13,885 bases of DNA. It comes from UBA4717 sp045531795. GTDB taxonomy: Bacteria; Bacillota; Clostridia; Oscillospirales; CAG-272. A program made the translations under genes and the position numbers. Below are positions 6,827 to 13,885 of the stretch, piece by piece. Within the stretch, counting starts at the first letter, position 1; the number at the start of each line of letters is the position of its first letter. The stretch is from NCBI GenBank assembly GCA_045531795.1, contig JAZSET010000074.1:1-13885 (forward strand). Direction: 5' to 3'. The notes below the pieces were generated by a model. That model saw only the letters and a program-made list of their open reading frames with translations, did not search any database and was not told where the DNA came from.

Positions 6827-7786
6827 CTATCTTCCGATAGCAGCTGCGCCGATTATTCCTGCATCGTTGCCAAGTTCTGCAATTTTAATAACAGTACGCT
6901 TGTTAATATCTGAGTCGTGCATATTCTTGAATACCTCTTCCTTAAGAGGGTTCAGAAGGGTATCGCCTTCGTTGCATATGCCGCCGCCGATAACAAGTAT
7001 TTCGGGCATAAAAATATTTATCATATTTCTGATACCGCAAGCGAGGTAGTTAATATACTCATCAACTACTTCAGCACCTGCTTTGTCACCCTGCTTCATC
7101 GCAGCGAAAGAAGTTTTTCCGCTTACCTTACCGTCTCTTTCAACAATTTCTGACATAAGTGTCTTAACACTGTGTTTTTTGCAGTCTTCAATTTTTTCAC
7201 GCGTCATATTGATAAGGCCTGTTGCAGAACTATATGCTTCCCAACAACCGTCTCTGCCACAAGTGCAGGGTCTTCCGTTTTGTTCAATACTGACGTGACC
7301 AAGTTCACCGCCTGCAAAATTGAAGCCGGAATAAATCTTGCCGTCAATTATGATACCGCCGCCAACGCCTGTGCCGAGAGTTATCATAACAGCATTTTTG
7401 ACTCCCTTTGCCGCACCTGCAACAGCTTCTCCCATAGCCGCAGCATTGGCATCGTTTTCAATATAAACTTTTTTGAGTGGTATAAAACTCTTGAGTGTAG
7501 CAGCGATTGGGTAGTTATTAAAATGGAGGTTGTTCGAGTATCCGATAACACCTGTGTCGGGTTCTACCGAGCCCGGAGATGCTATTCCGGCATATTCGAT
7601 ATCATCAAGTGTAAGGCCGGCCTCACTTATAAGTCTTTTACAAAGATCAGCCATATCCTTTATAACAGCATCGTTTTCACGATCCGGTAATGTCGGAACA
7701 CTGCCTTTTACTTTTATATTATAGCTTTCATCAACTATACCTGCGGCAATGTTTGTACCGCCTAAATCTATACCGATGTAGTACAT
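6827..7786 (-). CDS. glcK: ROK-family glucokinase
   Basis: It likely phosphorylates glucose with ATP to glucose-6-phosphate in the cytosol. The 319-residue protein has the ROK layout: ATP loop GIDLGGTN (residues 5-12), ENDANAAAMGEA with the catalytic Asp112, TLGTGVGGG (137-144), and the ROK signature from ELGH (161-164). The zinc motif is His164, Cys174, Cys176 and Cys181 (CTCGRDGC). The absence of an N-terminal DNA-binding domain argues against a ROK repressor. Another hexose or amino sugar remains possible as substrate. The start is the ATG at 7786, with AAAGGA upstream; longer frames reaching 7852 run through the promoter. It follows dpaB on the same strand but has its own perfect promoter, so it need not be co-expressed with sporulation genes. 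Confidence 0.88.
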   Translation of the reverse strand: MYYIGIDLGGTNIAAGIVDESYNIKVKGSVPTLPDRENDAVIKDMADLCKRLISEAGLTLDDIEYAGIASPGSVEPDTGVIGYSNNLHFNNYPIAATLKSFIPLKKVYIENDANAAAMGEAVAGAAKGVKNAVMITLGTGVGGGIIIDGKIYSGFNFAGGELGHVSIEQNGRPCTCGRDGCWEAYSSATGLINMTREKIEDCKKHSVKTLMSEIVERDGKVSGKTSFAAMKQGDKAGAEVVDEYINYLACGIRNMINIFMPEILVIGGGICNEGDTLLNPLKEEVFKNMHDSDINKRTVIKIAELGNDAGIIGAAAIGR

Positions 7787-7823
7787 TATCTGAATTCCTT
7801 TCAACAGCAAAAATACTACAATA

Positions 7824-7852
7824 ATTATAATATTCAGGCGGTGTTTTGTCAA
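7824..7852 (-). promoter_or_regulatory. Perfect consensus sigma-A promoter of the glucokinase gene
   Basis: On the minus strand TTGACA (7852-7847) is followed after exactly 17 bases by TATAAT (7829-7824). Both hexamers match consensus completely. The start site would lie near 7817, about 31 bases before the ATG. It uncouples the sugar kinase from the dpaAB genes 90 bases upstream. Confidence 0.85.
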
Positions 7853-7875
7853 GCCTTTTTAACAAATATATTCAC

Positions 7876-8439
7876 TCAGCACAAAAATACAGGTCTTGTT
7901 TGTGTTGCGTTAATCGCATCCTTTGCCGAAGTGAGAATTTTATCAAAATCTGCTACAAGTGAATGAGGCTTTTTTACGATATCATCCTGAAACATTGGTG
8001 TAAAGTAAATATTCTTTCTGTTCAAAAGTGTACCGATGTTATTAAGATTTGCGCCCATTGCATCGTTACTTGCAAGAGCAATAAGAAGCGGTCTGTTGCT
8101 TCTCAGATGCGCTTTGGCCGCCATAGTTACGGGAGTGTCGGTTATTCCATTTGCTATTTTTGCAAGCGTGTTGCCGGTACAAGGCGCAATTATCAAGAGT
8201 TCGAGTGCGATTTTTGGCCCGATCGGCTCAGCATCTTCAATTGTTTTTATCGGAGAAACACCTGTTATTTCTTCGATTTTATTTAAGTATTCACAGGCTT
8301 TTCCAAATCTTGTGTCAATAGTTGCGGTGTTGAAACTCACAATCGGTAATATATCTTCATACAACAATTTGAGTTTGGAAAGTACGTCCAGAGATTTTTG
8401 GTGTGTGCAAAATGAACCGCAAATTGCATATCCTATCAT
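7876..8439 (-). CDS. dpaB: Dipicolinate synthase subunit B (flavoprotein-like, SpoVFB)
   Basis: Together with DpaA it makes dipicolinic acid, the calcium chelator of the spore core, from a lysine-pathway dihydrodipicolinate intermediate in the mother cell. The 187-residue protein is the size of the family. Its start GYAICGSFCTHQ is the flavoprotein-type N-terminus, and IIAPCTGNTLAKIANGITDTPVTMAAKAHLRSN is the Cys/Thr-Gly-Asn cofactor block shared with the flavoprotein fold. The ATG at 8439 is the only possible start in frame, since an in-frame TAG lies six bases before it. The AAAGGA ribosome site is 13 bases away, which is long. The best-placed ATG (8448) overlaps the dpaA stop and is followed at once by TAG. 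Co-transcription with dpaA is near certain. Confidence 0.9.
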   Translation of the reverse strand: MIGYAICGSFCTHQKSLDVLSKLKLLYEDILPIVSFNTATIDTRFGKACEYLNKIEEITGVSPIKTIEDAEPIGPKIALELLIIAPCTGNTLAKIANGITDTPVTMAAKAHLRSNRPLLIALASNDAMGANLNNIGTLLNRKNIYFTPMFQDDIVKKPHSLVADFDKILTSAKDAINATQTRPVFLC

Positions 8440-8447
8440 TAACTACA

Positions 8448-9278
8448 TCAAATCCTTTCTCCTTTTAGTTCCAAATTATAAATGATTTTATATATCCTTT
8501 CGCCGATTTTCTCGCCGTCACTTGCCGGTGCACATTTCCCGGGTATTCCAAGCAAATGAACACAATCGATATTATTTGACTTTGCAAAATCAAAATTTAT
8601 GCCACCCGGTTTTGACGCCAAATCAATTATATATATACCCTCATCAGCATATGATAAAACTTTGTCATCAACAACTAATGCGGGAACAGTGTTTATTAAG
8701 ATATCGGTATTTTTAATTACTTCTTTTAATCTCTCAAAATTACTTGTTTTAATTTTTCTGTCATCTAATGCCTTTGCCTTTACTTTATCTCTTAAAACAA
8801 CAGTGATATTATTTGTAAAATTATTTAACAGATTAAGTAAGTGAACTGAAATCCGTCCATAACCAAGTATGGTTATTCGTTTGTCTTTTAACTTATACTT
8901 GTAATCTGTAAGCAAATGACCGAGTGTACCCTCTGCCGTCAGATATGCATTCTCGTACAGATAGTCCTCATCTGTATATTTAATGTTGCCGTAAATGTTG
9001 TCCGGTGACAGTATATATTTTTTATCCTTAAGTTTCTCAATCTCAGCAAGCTTTATTTGTGTGTTTTCTGCAATCGTTCCTTTTATATGGATATTATCAA
9101 TTGTTAACGGTGAGGGAAGTACAATAATACCAGATTCATTTATCAGGTTATTATATTCAGAAATTTTTGCATCTTTATTTGTAAAGTCACTTATAATGCT
9201 GGCTTTATAACCTTTTGAAATTAAATACTTGCAGGCGTAAATAAAGCGACTATCTCCGCCTAAAAACAATATCTTCAT
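8448..9278 (-). CDS. dpaA: Dipicolinate synthase subunit A (SpoVFA)
   Basis: This is the partner of DpaB in dipicolinate synthesis. The 276-residue protein begins with a nucleotide-binding-like strand (MKILFLGGDSR). A Rossmann glycine motif ILGYGRIS follows (residues 137-144), with the family block IIDLASKPGGINFDFA (217-232) and GIPGKCAPASDGE (244-256) near the end. The start is the ATG at 9278, five bases after GGAG; longer frames up to 9362 run into the upstream terminator. Its TGA shares one base with an ATG. The genes asd, dapG and dapA, which sit beside these genes in Bacillus subtilis, are absent here. In B. subtilis the operon is sigma-K dependent; no clear sigma-K promoter was recognised here. 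Clostridium cluster I species lack these genes, so their presence fits another Clostridia branch. Confidence 0.9.
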   Translation of the reverse strand: MKILFLGGDSRFIYACKYLISKGYKASIISDFTNKDAKISEYNNLINESGIIVLPSPLTIDNIHIKGTIAENTQIKLAEIEKLKDKKYILSPDNIYGNIKYTDEDYLYENAYLTAEGTLGHLLTDYKYKLKDKRITILGYGRISVHLLNLLNNFTNNITVVLRDKVKAKALDDRKIKTSNFERLKEVIKNTDILINTVPALVVDDKVLSYADEGIYIIDLASKPGGINFDFAKSNNIDCVHLLGIPGKCAPASDGEKIGERIYKIIYNLELKGERI

Positions 9279-9357
9279 AATGGCTCCGACAAGTATTGTA
9301 TTAGGATCTTCCAAAAAGGAAATCCCACTATCAGTAATATGCAAAACAGGTCTTTTT

Positions 9358-9391
9358 GACAAAAAAGCACTGCGAAATTACTCGCAGTGCT
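9358..9391 (-). terminator. Terminator of the ligase-acp-NERD-pcrA-unknown operon
   Basis: AGCACTGCGA and TCGCAGTGCT (9366-9375 and 9382-9391) pair perfectly over 10 bp around a six-base loop. In the minus-strand RNA the stem is followed by a run of six or more U, and it begins eight bases after the stop codon of the 213-residue gene. It separates the housekeeping operon from dpaAB. Confidence 0.9.
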
Positions 9392-9398
9392 TTTAGTA

Positions 9399-10040
9399 TT
9401 ACTGAGGTAAATTATAGTCAGTTCCGACGGCATCAATAAAGTATTCACCATCGTCATAGACTATTTCAAGATAAAGGGGACGGCACGAATCGCTATCAAT
9501 GTCATTTCTGAAGCTGCCGTCATTTTTCATTATCATATACTTGGTTTTGAAAACATATTTCGTGACATTTCCGTAAAGCTCGTCAACAAGGTCTTTTTCG
9601 AACAGGTATTCAACCTTTATATCGTAGATTCTTTGCGGATAAATGTTTTCCCACTTGTAGTTGTTTTCAAAGTATCTGTCAGAAAACAGTGATAAAAATG
9701 TTTCGGTGTCACCTGACTTCAGAGCATCAAAGTATTTGCCGAAAAGTACTACCGCAGGACCGTATTTTTCATAGTCTTCATCGGTGATGCAAACGGTAAC
9801 ATTGTTGTTTGTGTAGTAGATATAAGGTACAACTTTGTTGTAGTCAGGATCGTCAGTGATATTTCCCTCAATCGGCTTGTGGAATATGTAAGAGCCGTGC
9901 TCAAGTTCAGTGTTATAAACAAACGATGATACAAATTTTTCCTCTTTGTTTTCGTCAATTGTCATAGTAATTATCCCGATAATTGATATTATCAGACAAA
10001 TAACAGTGATTATCAAGACTATTTTTTTCTTTTTGTTCAT
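9399..10040 (-). CDS. Membrane-anchored protein of unknown function
   Basis: The 213-residue protein is not recognised. It has a lysine-rich start (MNKKKK), one hydrophobic segment at residues about 7-26 (IVLIITVICLIISIIGII), and an acidic, aromatic-rich outer part, so it is probably anchored in the membrane with the bulk outside. The stretch VLFGKYFDALKSGDTETFLSLFSDRYFE (about 94-121) looks like the start of an NTF2/SnoaL-like fold; that is an impression from pattern only. The ATG lies three bases after the pcrA stop, and its ribosome site (GAGGGA) overlaps the end of pcrA, so translation is likely coupled. It is the last gene before the operon terminator. Confidence 0.7.
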   Translation of the reverse strand: MNKKKKIVLIITVICLIISIIGIITMTIDENKEEKFVSSFVYNTELEHGSYIFHKPIEGNITDDPDYNKVVPYIYYTNNNVTVCITDEDYEKYGPAVVLFGKYFDALKSGDTETFLSLFSDRYFENNYKWENIYPQRIYDIKVEYLFEKDLVDELYGNVTKYVFKTKYMIMKNDGSFRNDIDSDSCRPLYLEIVYDDGEYFIDAVGTDYNLPQ

Positions 10041-10043
10041 AAG

Positions 10044-12428
10044 CTATCCCTCGAATCTTTTCAGCTTTGCGAATGTAGCCATAAGTTTTTTTGTTCCTAC
10101 ATTGGTAAAAGCTATTTCATAAAGTGTATCAGCACCCATTTTTGTAACAGAAAGTACAACCCCGTCGCCAAAAGTGTTGTGAACAACCCTCTCTCCCTGA
10201 GAAAAGATTTCTACAGGCTGCTTTCTTAACGGAGAAGACATCATAACAGGTGCGTTCAGTTCACTTTTTGCAGATGTTGCGTTCTTTGAAACGGGTGATG
10301 TGAAGCGTGCTGTGTTTTGCGGGCGTTCAGTTTCGTTATTGATATACTGCTCGGGGATTTCTTCAACAAAACGGGATGGAGGATTATATCTTGTTTTTCC
10401 GAACATCATACGCTCACGTACATTTAAAATGAATAGCTTCTGTTTCGCTCTTGTGATAGCAACATACGCGAGTCTTCGTTCTTCTTCTATTTCCTCGTCG
10501 CTGTTTATTGACATAAGTCCGGGGAAAATACCCTCCTCAAGACCGGGAAGAAATACAGTGGGAAATTCGAGTCCCTTTGCACTATGAATAGTCATAAGCA
10601 CAACTGCATCGGCATCAGCATCATAATTATCCGTATCGCTTACAAGGGCAACTTCCTCAAGAAATCCCGCAAGAGATGCTTCGTCATTATTAGTTTCATA
10701 CTCGTATGCAGTAGAAACAAGCTCATCAATGTTCTGGAGTCTTTCGATACCCGTTTCTCCCTCATTTTCGAGCATATCGTGATATCCCGACTCCTCAACA
10801 ACGGTGGAAATAAGCTCGGAAAGAGGTAAACATTCGCTTAGCTTTTTCATTCTGTCAATGAAATCGGTAAAAGCAATAAGCTTGTCGCTGACTCTTGAAA
10901 GCTGCATATAATTCATTGAGTTTTTCATAACATCAAAAATGCTTTTGTTTTCAAGAAGCGCAAGAGTTTCTACCGCAGACACGGTTGTTTCCCCGATTTT
11001 TCGTTTTGGTTCATTTATTATTCTTTTCAGTCTGACGCTGTCTGACGTATTTGAAATTACGCACAGATACGCAATAATGTCCTTAATTTCTTTTCGGTCA
11101 AAGAACCTGAGACCGCCTAAAATTCTGTATGTAATTCCGCTTTTTGCAAATACACTTTCAAAGGGCGCCGACTGACTGTTCATTCTGTAAAGTATGGCAA
11201 AATCAGAAAATTTCGCGTTATTGTTTCGTACTCCCTCAAGAATTTTGTCGGCAACATACTGTGCCTCGAAATTTTGATTTGGTAGCTGCTTCAGGGTGAT
11301 TTTATCTCCGTCACCACCGTCTGTCCATAGCTGTTTTCCTTTTCTGCCCTTATTGTGGTCAATTACTGCATTTGCAGCATCAAGAATGTTGGAAGTAGAA
11401 CGGTAATTCTGCTCAAGTTTTATTACCTTACAGGGTGCAAAAGCACGGTCAAATGAGAGAATATTTTCAATTGTTGCTCCGCGGAATTTATAAATACTCT
11501 GATCGTCATCGCCAACTACCATAATATTACGGCGTTTTGCACTAATAAGCTCACACAGTTTAAGCTGAGCCACATTTGTATCCTGAAATTCGTCAACACA
11601 AACATATCTGAAGCGATTCTGATAGTAACTTCTTACTTCTTCATTTGCGGAGAGAAGAAAAACAGTTTGCATTATAATATCATCGAAATCAAGCGCATTG
11701 GCATTTTTTAATTCTCTTGCATATTCGTTATATATCTGAGCGATTTTCGCAAGTCTGAAGTCACTTGAGGCTTCTTTGCTGAATTCATCTGGCGTCATAA
11801 GCTTGTCCTTGGCGCGGCTTATTATTCCCATAGCAGCTTTTGGAGCAATCACCTTTTCATCAATTCCAAGTCTTTTCATACACGAAAGGATAAGTTTTTT
11901 GGAATCATCTGTATCATAAATAGTAAATGAGGATTCATACCCCAGAAGATGAGCATATCTTCTGAGTATACGCACACAAATTGAGTGAAAAGTAGCTGCC
12001 CATATTTCTTTTGCTGCATCAGGATCACCGATTACCTTTTCAAGTCTTTCTTTGATTTCGCCAGCAGCCTTGTTGGTGAATGTTATGGCAAGAACCGACC
12101 AGGGCGGTGCCGGGGAGTCAGCAAATTCACACAGTGCTTCGGCAAGGTCCTCGTTTGGCAAAGATTTTAAAGCCTCAATGCGTGCAATATCACTGTCGTT
12201 AATATCAGACGGAACATAATCACTGTAATAAGCATTTCCGTATTTGATTATGTGAGAAATTCTGTTAACAAGAACTGTGGTTTTTCCGCTGCCTGCTCCC
12301 GCGAGCACAAGAAGAGGATCATTTACTGTATAAATTGCGTCTCTCTGGCAGGAATTCATTCTTTTATAATACTCATCAAACAGAGCGCGTTTTGTACTTA
12401 AATATTTTTCGCTTAAATTATTTCTCAT
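10044..12428 (-). CDS. pcrA: ATP-dependent 3'-5' DNA helicase PcrA/UvrD
   Basis: PcrA is a superfamily 1A helicase that unwinds DNA in repair, replication restart and removal of stalled RNA polymerase. At 794 residues it is somewhat longer than usual. Motifs: Q-motif region near SCQRDAI (26-32), Walker A AGAGSGKT (43-50), Ia ITFTNKAAGEI (115-125), II DEFQDT (279-284), III VVGDDDQSIYKFRGA (304-318), IV LEQNYRS (338-344), V TIHSAKGLEFPTVFLPGLEEGIFP, and VI EEERRLAYVAITRAKQKL. The last 60 residues (GERVVHNTFGDGVVLSV ... FAKLKRF) are the Tudor-like tail that contacts RNA polymerase. An extra stretch of about 45 residues (64-109) lies between Walker A and Ia in domain 1A. The ribosome site is weak. 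It sits between the NERD gene and the unknown membrane protein in one operon. Confidence 0.95.
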   Translation of the reverse strand: MRNNLSEKYLSTKRALFDEYYKRMNSCQRDAIYTVNDPLLVLAGAGSGKTTVLVNRISHIIKYGNAYYSDYVPSDINDSDIARIEALKSLPNEDLAEALCEFADSPAPPWSVLAITFTNKAAGEIKERLEKVIGDPDAAKEIWAATFHSICVRILRRYAHLLGYESSFTIYDTDDSKKLILSCMKRLGIDEKVIAPKAAMGIISRAKDKLMTPDEFSKEASSDFRLAKIAQIYNEYARELKNANALDFDDIIMQTVFLLSANEEVRSYYQNRFRYVCVDEFQDTNVAQLKLCELISAKRRNIMVVGDDDQSIYKFRGATIENILSFDRAFAPCKVIKLEQNYRSTSNILDAANAVIDHNKGRKGKQLWTDGGDGDKITLKQLPNQNFEAQYVADKILEGVRNNNAKFSDFAILYRMNSQSAPFESVFAKSGITYRILGGLRFFDRKEIKDIIAYLCVISNTSDSVRLKRIINEPKRKIGETTVSAVETLALLENKSIFDVMKNSMNYMQLSRVSDKLIAFTDFIDRMKKLSECLPLSELISTVVEESGYHDMLENEGETGIERLQNIDELVSTAYEYETNNDEASLAGFLEEVALVSDTDNYDADADAVVLMTIHSAKGLEFPTVFLPGLEEGIFPGLMSINSDEEIEEERRLAYVAITRAKQKLFILNVRERMMFGKTRYNPPSRFVEEIPEQYINNETERPQNTARFTSPVSKNATSAKSELNAPVMMSSPLRKQPVEIFSQGERVVHNTFGDGVVLSVTKMGADTLYEIAFTNVGTKKLMATFAKLKRFEG

Positions 12429-12451
12429 AATATAATCCGTTCCTATAAATC

Positions 12452-12481
12452 AAAGCAACAGGGAATAATCCCCGTTGCTTT
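12452..12481 (-). terminator. Hairpin between NERD gene and pcrA
   Basis: AAAGCAAC/GTTGCTTT (8 bp), one A-C mismatch, and GGG/CCC close a six-base loop. It overlaps the NERD stop codon and lies 24 bases before the pcrA ATG. In the minus-strand RNA the exit side is GATTTATAGG, with no strong U-run, so it is probably a leaky or attenuating terminator, or a stabilising stem within the operon. Confidence 0.5.
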
Positions 12482-13169
12482 ATTTGTGATTACGCTTTCT
12501 GACAAAGCGTTTATGCTTTAACTCAACTCTCCTGCCCGTTCTGATATATGAACGTAAAATGGAGCGCAGCCGTGTTGTTTGTCTGATCGAAACAGCCTCG
12601 CTTTTTCCCGTCTTTTTAATATACTTTACAAGGTCGTCAAGGCTCACAAGGTTTTTGTAGCTTTCGGTAAAGGTAACCTTGCTTGAAGAGAAAGTAATGA
12701 CACTATAAATAGGGAGTCTGTACTGTCCCTCTCGTCTCAGTATTTCCTTGATTACCTTAATGTGAGTTTCATTCTGGTAAATGGGGTTGTAAAAGCTTAT
12801 TCTTTTATCATTATAAATCTGAGTCCATTTTCTGGTATTGCCGTTTATAATTTTTCCATTGTGGCTTTTAAGCTCAATAACAAATATACCGCTTCTGATA
12901 ATTACAATTGCATCAATTTCGGCATATCTGTCCCGCCCATCGTTTATATAGGGTATATAAACATTTGTAAATACTGCGCTTGGAGAAAACGCCTCTTCGA
13001 GAGTTTGCTTGAGTCTTTCCTCACTTGGCTTACCGTAATTTTCAATTTCCTTAACCCTCTTGCTTGATTTTACTTTAATGGTAATAATCAAAAATGCTGC
13101 TGCAAGGAGTATTACAGTTAGTGCCAAAGCAAGAGTCAGAAACATTGGCGACTTTAAAAACTCAGACAC
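12480..13169 (-). CDS. Membrane-anchored NERD-domain protein (nuclease-related)
   Basis: NERD is a nuclease-related domain of the PD-(D/E)xK type, found alone or beside helicases and kinases; its substrate is generally unproven. The 229-residue protein has a hydrophobic segment at residues 9-31 and the NERD core at about 45-160. Core features are GKPSEERLKQTLEEAF, the catalytic-type Asp86 (EIDAIVI), Glu99 and Lys101 (FVIELKSHNG), and the usual W-Q ... NPIYQN-H end (WTQ, then NPIYQNETH). The C-terminus is strongly basic (many R/K after 195), which could bind nucleic acid. The start is GTG at 13169, five bases after GAGGTG, which overlaps the acp stop. It sits directly upstream of pcrA, which fits the reported NERD-helicase association. 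Confidence 0.8.
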   Translation of the reverse strand: MSEFLKSPMFLTLALALTVILLAAAFLIITIKVKSSKRVKEIENYGKPSEERLKQTLEEAFSPSAVFTNVYIPYINDGRDRYAEIDAIVIIRSGIFVIELKSHNGKIINGNTRKWTQIYNDKRISFYNPIYQNETHIKVIKEILRREGQYRLPIYSVITFSSSKVTFTESYKNLVSLDDLVKYIKKTGKSEAVSIRQTTRLRSILRSYIRTGRRVELKHKRFVRKRNHK

Positions 13170-13178
13170 AAAATCACC

Positions 13179-13406
13179 TCAGGCAAGTTCTTTTTCAAGG
13201 TAATCTGCGATTTCGCCAAGTGTGGTTTTCTTTGTAATAACCTTATCGTCTATTTCGATTTCATACTTGTCTTCAAGTTCAAGTACAAGCTCGGCGATCT
13301 CTATAGAATTTACTCCGCAATCTGTTCTTAAATTTGTATCTCTTGTGAGTTCTTCCGGCGATAAATTCAACTGATTCGCAATAATTTCCTTAATTTCTTC
13401 AAACAT
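13179..13406 (-). CDS. Acyl carrier protein
   Basis: This is a 75-residue acidic carrier protein. The phosphopantetheine attachment serine is Ser34 in DCGVNSIEIAEL, the position of DSL in ordinary ACPs. Asn replaces the usual Asp before the serine, which the family pattern allows. Helix III/IV residues (LELEDKYEIEIDD ... LGEIADYLEKEL) are standard. The ATG at 13406 has GGAGG six bases upstream. It follows the AMP-forming ligase by 32 bases, and its stop overlaps the ribosome site of the NERD gene. No fab genes surround it in the window, so it may be a specialised carrier loaded by the adjacent ligase rather than the general fatty-acid ACP. Confidence 0.88.
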   Translation of the reverse strand: MFEEIKEIIANQLNLSPEELTRDTNLRTDCGVNSIEIAELVLELEDKYEIEIDDKVITKKTTLGEIADYLEKELA

Positions 13407-13438
13407 AATAAACCTCCAAGTCTTTAAGGGTGTTACAA

Positions 13439-13885
13439 TTATTTAACAAGATACCTTTTGATTTTCTTTGTGGTTGTTTTTTCAAATTCACAGTCTCTGA
13501 ATTCGATTTTTGAAGCCTGCTTAAATGATGGTAATTCAGCATTTAACGCATCAAGAGCTTCTTTGGCTTTTGATTTAAGTTCATCAGCACTTAAGTTTTC
13601 AAATGCCTCGAAGTTAGGATATACAACTGCAACAATTTCGGTTTCGTTGCCCTCGTCATCCCGTCTGCCGATTACGACAATTTCTTTTACATATTCAGAA
13701 GAAAGCTTTTCTTCAATTTCTTCAGGATATACGTTTTTGCCGTTAGAGAGAATAATTACATTTTTCTTTCTGCCGGTTATAAAAATATATCCGTCATTAT
13801 CAATATAACCAATGTCACCTGTTCTGAACCAACCGTCGTCGGTAAATACTTCTTTTGTAGCTTCGGGATTGTTGTAATATCCGAG
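13439..13885 (-). CDS. AMP-forming acyl-CoA/acyl-ACP synthetase, C-terminal part (5' end outside the window)
   Basis: The minus strand is open from the window edge to TAA at 13439 (148 residues, no start inside). It reads as the C-terminus of an ANL-superfamily adenylating enzyme. Motifs: GYYNNPEATKEVF, the A7 block GWFRTGDIGYI, A8 with GRKKNVIILSNGKNVYPEEIE, and A10 with KTTTKKIKRYL, which carries the catalytic lysine. The shape is that of long-chain fatty-acid ligases (FadD type). Such enzymes activate a carboxylic acid as its adenylate and pass it to CoA or a carrier protein. The ACP gene 32 bases downstream makes the ACP a plausible acceptor, which is inference. It is probably an early gene of the operon running to 9366. 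Confidence 0.88.
   Translation of the reverse strand, partial: LGYYNNPEATKEVFTDDGWFRTGDIGYIDNDGYIFITGRKKNVIILSNGKNVYPEEIEEKLSSEYVKEIVVIGRRDDEGNETEIVAVVYPNFEAFENLSADELKSKAKEALDALNAELPSFKQASKIEFRDCEFEKTTTKKIKRYLVK

Noticed and set aside
7172..7690. Open frame of 172 residues on the plus strand opposite the glucokinase gene
   Set aside because: It lies wholly inside the glucokinase gene in the opposite strand, lacks a ribosome site and shows no domain; it is a shadow.
9334..9362. Possible promoter for dpaA (TTGTCA, 17 bases, TATTAC on the minus strand)
   Set aside because: The -10 matches only four of six bases, it overlaps the U-run of the upstream terminator, and these genes are expected to use a sporulation sigma factor. 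No CATA-NNN-TA box with a proper -35 was found either.
10044..13169. A phage-defence system of the Gabija or nuclease-helicase type
   Set aside because: The helicase has all PcrA motifs and the RNA polymerase-binding tail of the housekeeping enzyme; the NERD protein is not an OLD-family nuclease; no phage or island genes are near.
1..13885. CRISPR array, riboswitch, rRNA or replication origin
   Set aside because: No regularly spaced direct repeats, no recognisable riboswitch core, no rRNA motifs and no DnaA-box cluster were seen on either strand.

Overview
The window looks like chromosomal DNA of a spore-forming, low-GC Clostridia member, most likely close to the Ruminococcaceae/Oscillospiraceae. 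This is an inference. It rests on a dockerin-bearing surface protein, SpoIID, dipicolinate synthase DpaAB, AT-rich codon use, strong GGAGG ribosome sites and Firmicutes-type TTGACA/TATAAT promoters. No species can be named from the sequence alone.

Layout. Bases 1-50 are the 3' half of a tRNA-Val(GAC), followed by a textbook terminator. An extended -10 promoter and a leader with a UUCG-capped hairpin then lead into a large secreted protein (266-2866). That protein holds two copies of an unrecognised ~180-residue domain, one InlB-type repeat, degenerate SLH-like modules and a C-terminal type I dockerin. Bases 2867-3321 hold no intact gene. They contain a decayed IS3-family insertion-sequence remnant with a frameshifted transposase OrfA start. 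On the minus strand follow a patatin-like phospholipase and a citrate synthase. The citrate synthase is divergent from spoIID (plus strand), whose end overlaps a bidirectional terminator shared with the convergent glucokinase gene. The glucokinase has its own perfect consensus promoter. Upstream of it on the minus strand are dpaB and dpaA, which make the spore-core compound dipicolinic acid. The right part (9360-13885, minus strand) reads as one operon: AMP-forming acyl ligase (cut by the window edge), acyl carrier protein, membrane-anchored NERD nuclease-like protein, PcrA/UvrD helicase, and a small membrane-anchored protein of unknown function, ending at a strong terminator.

How the genes fit together. 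SpoIID (peptidoglycan remodelling in engulfment) and DpaAB (dipicolinate for the spore core) mark a sporulating cell. Citrate synthase and glucokinase are central metabolism. The ligase-ACP pair suggests activation of an acyl group onto a carrier protein. NERD and PcrA lie side by side and could act on DNA together, but PcrA has every housekeeping motif, so no defence role can be claimed.

I did not find a convincing undescribed system. The points most worth a second look are the duplicated domain and mixed anchoring modules of the dockerin protein, a start-stop mini-ORF ahead of dpaB, the NERD-PcrA pairing, and a hairpin that contains the ribosome site of the transposase remnant.
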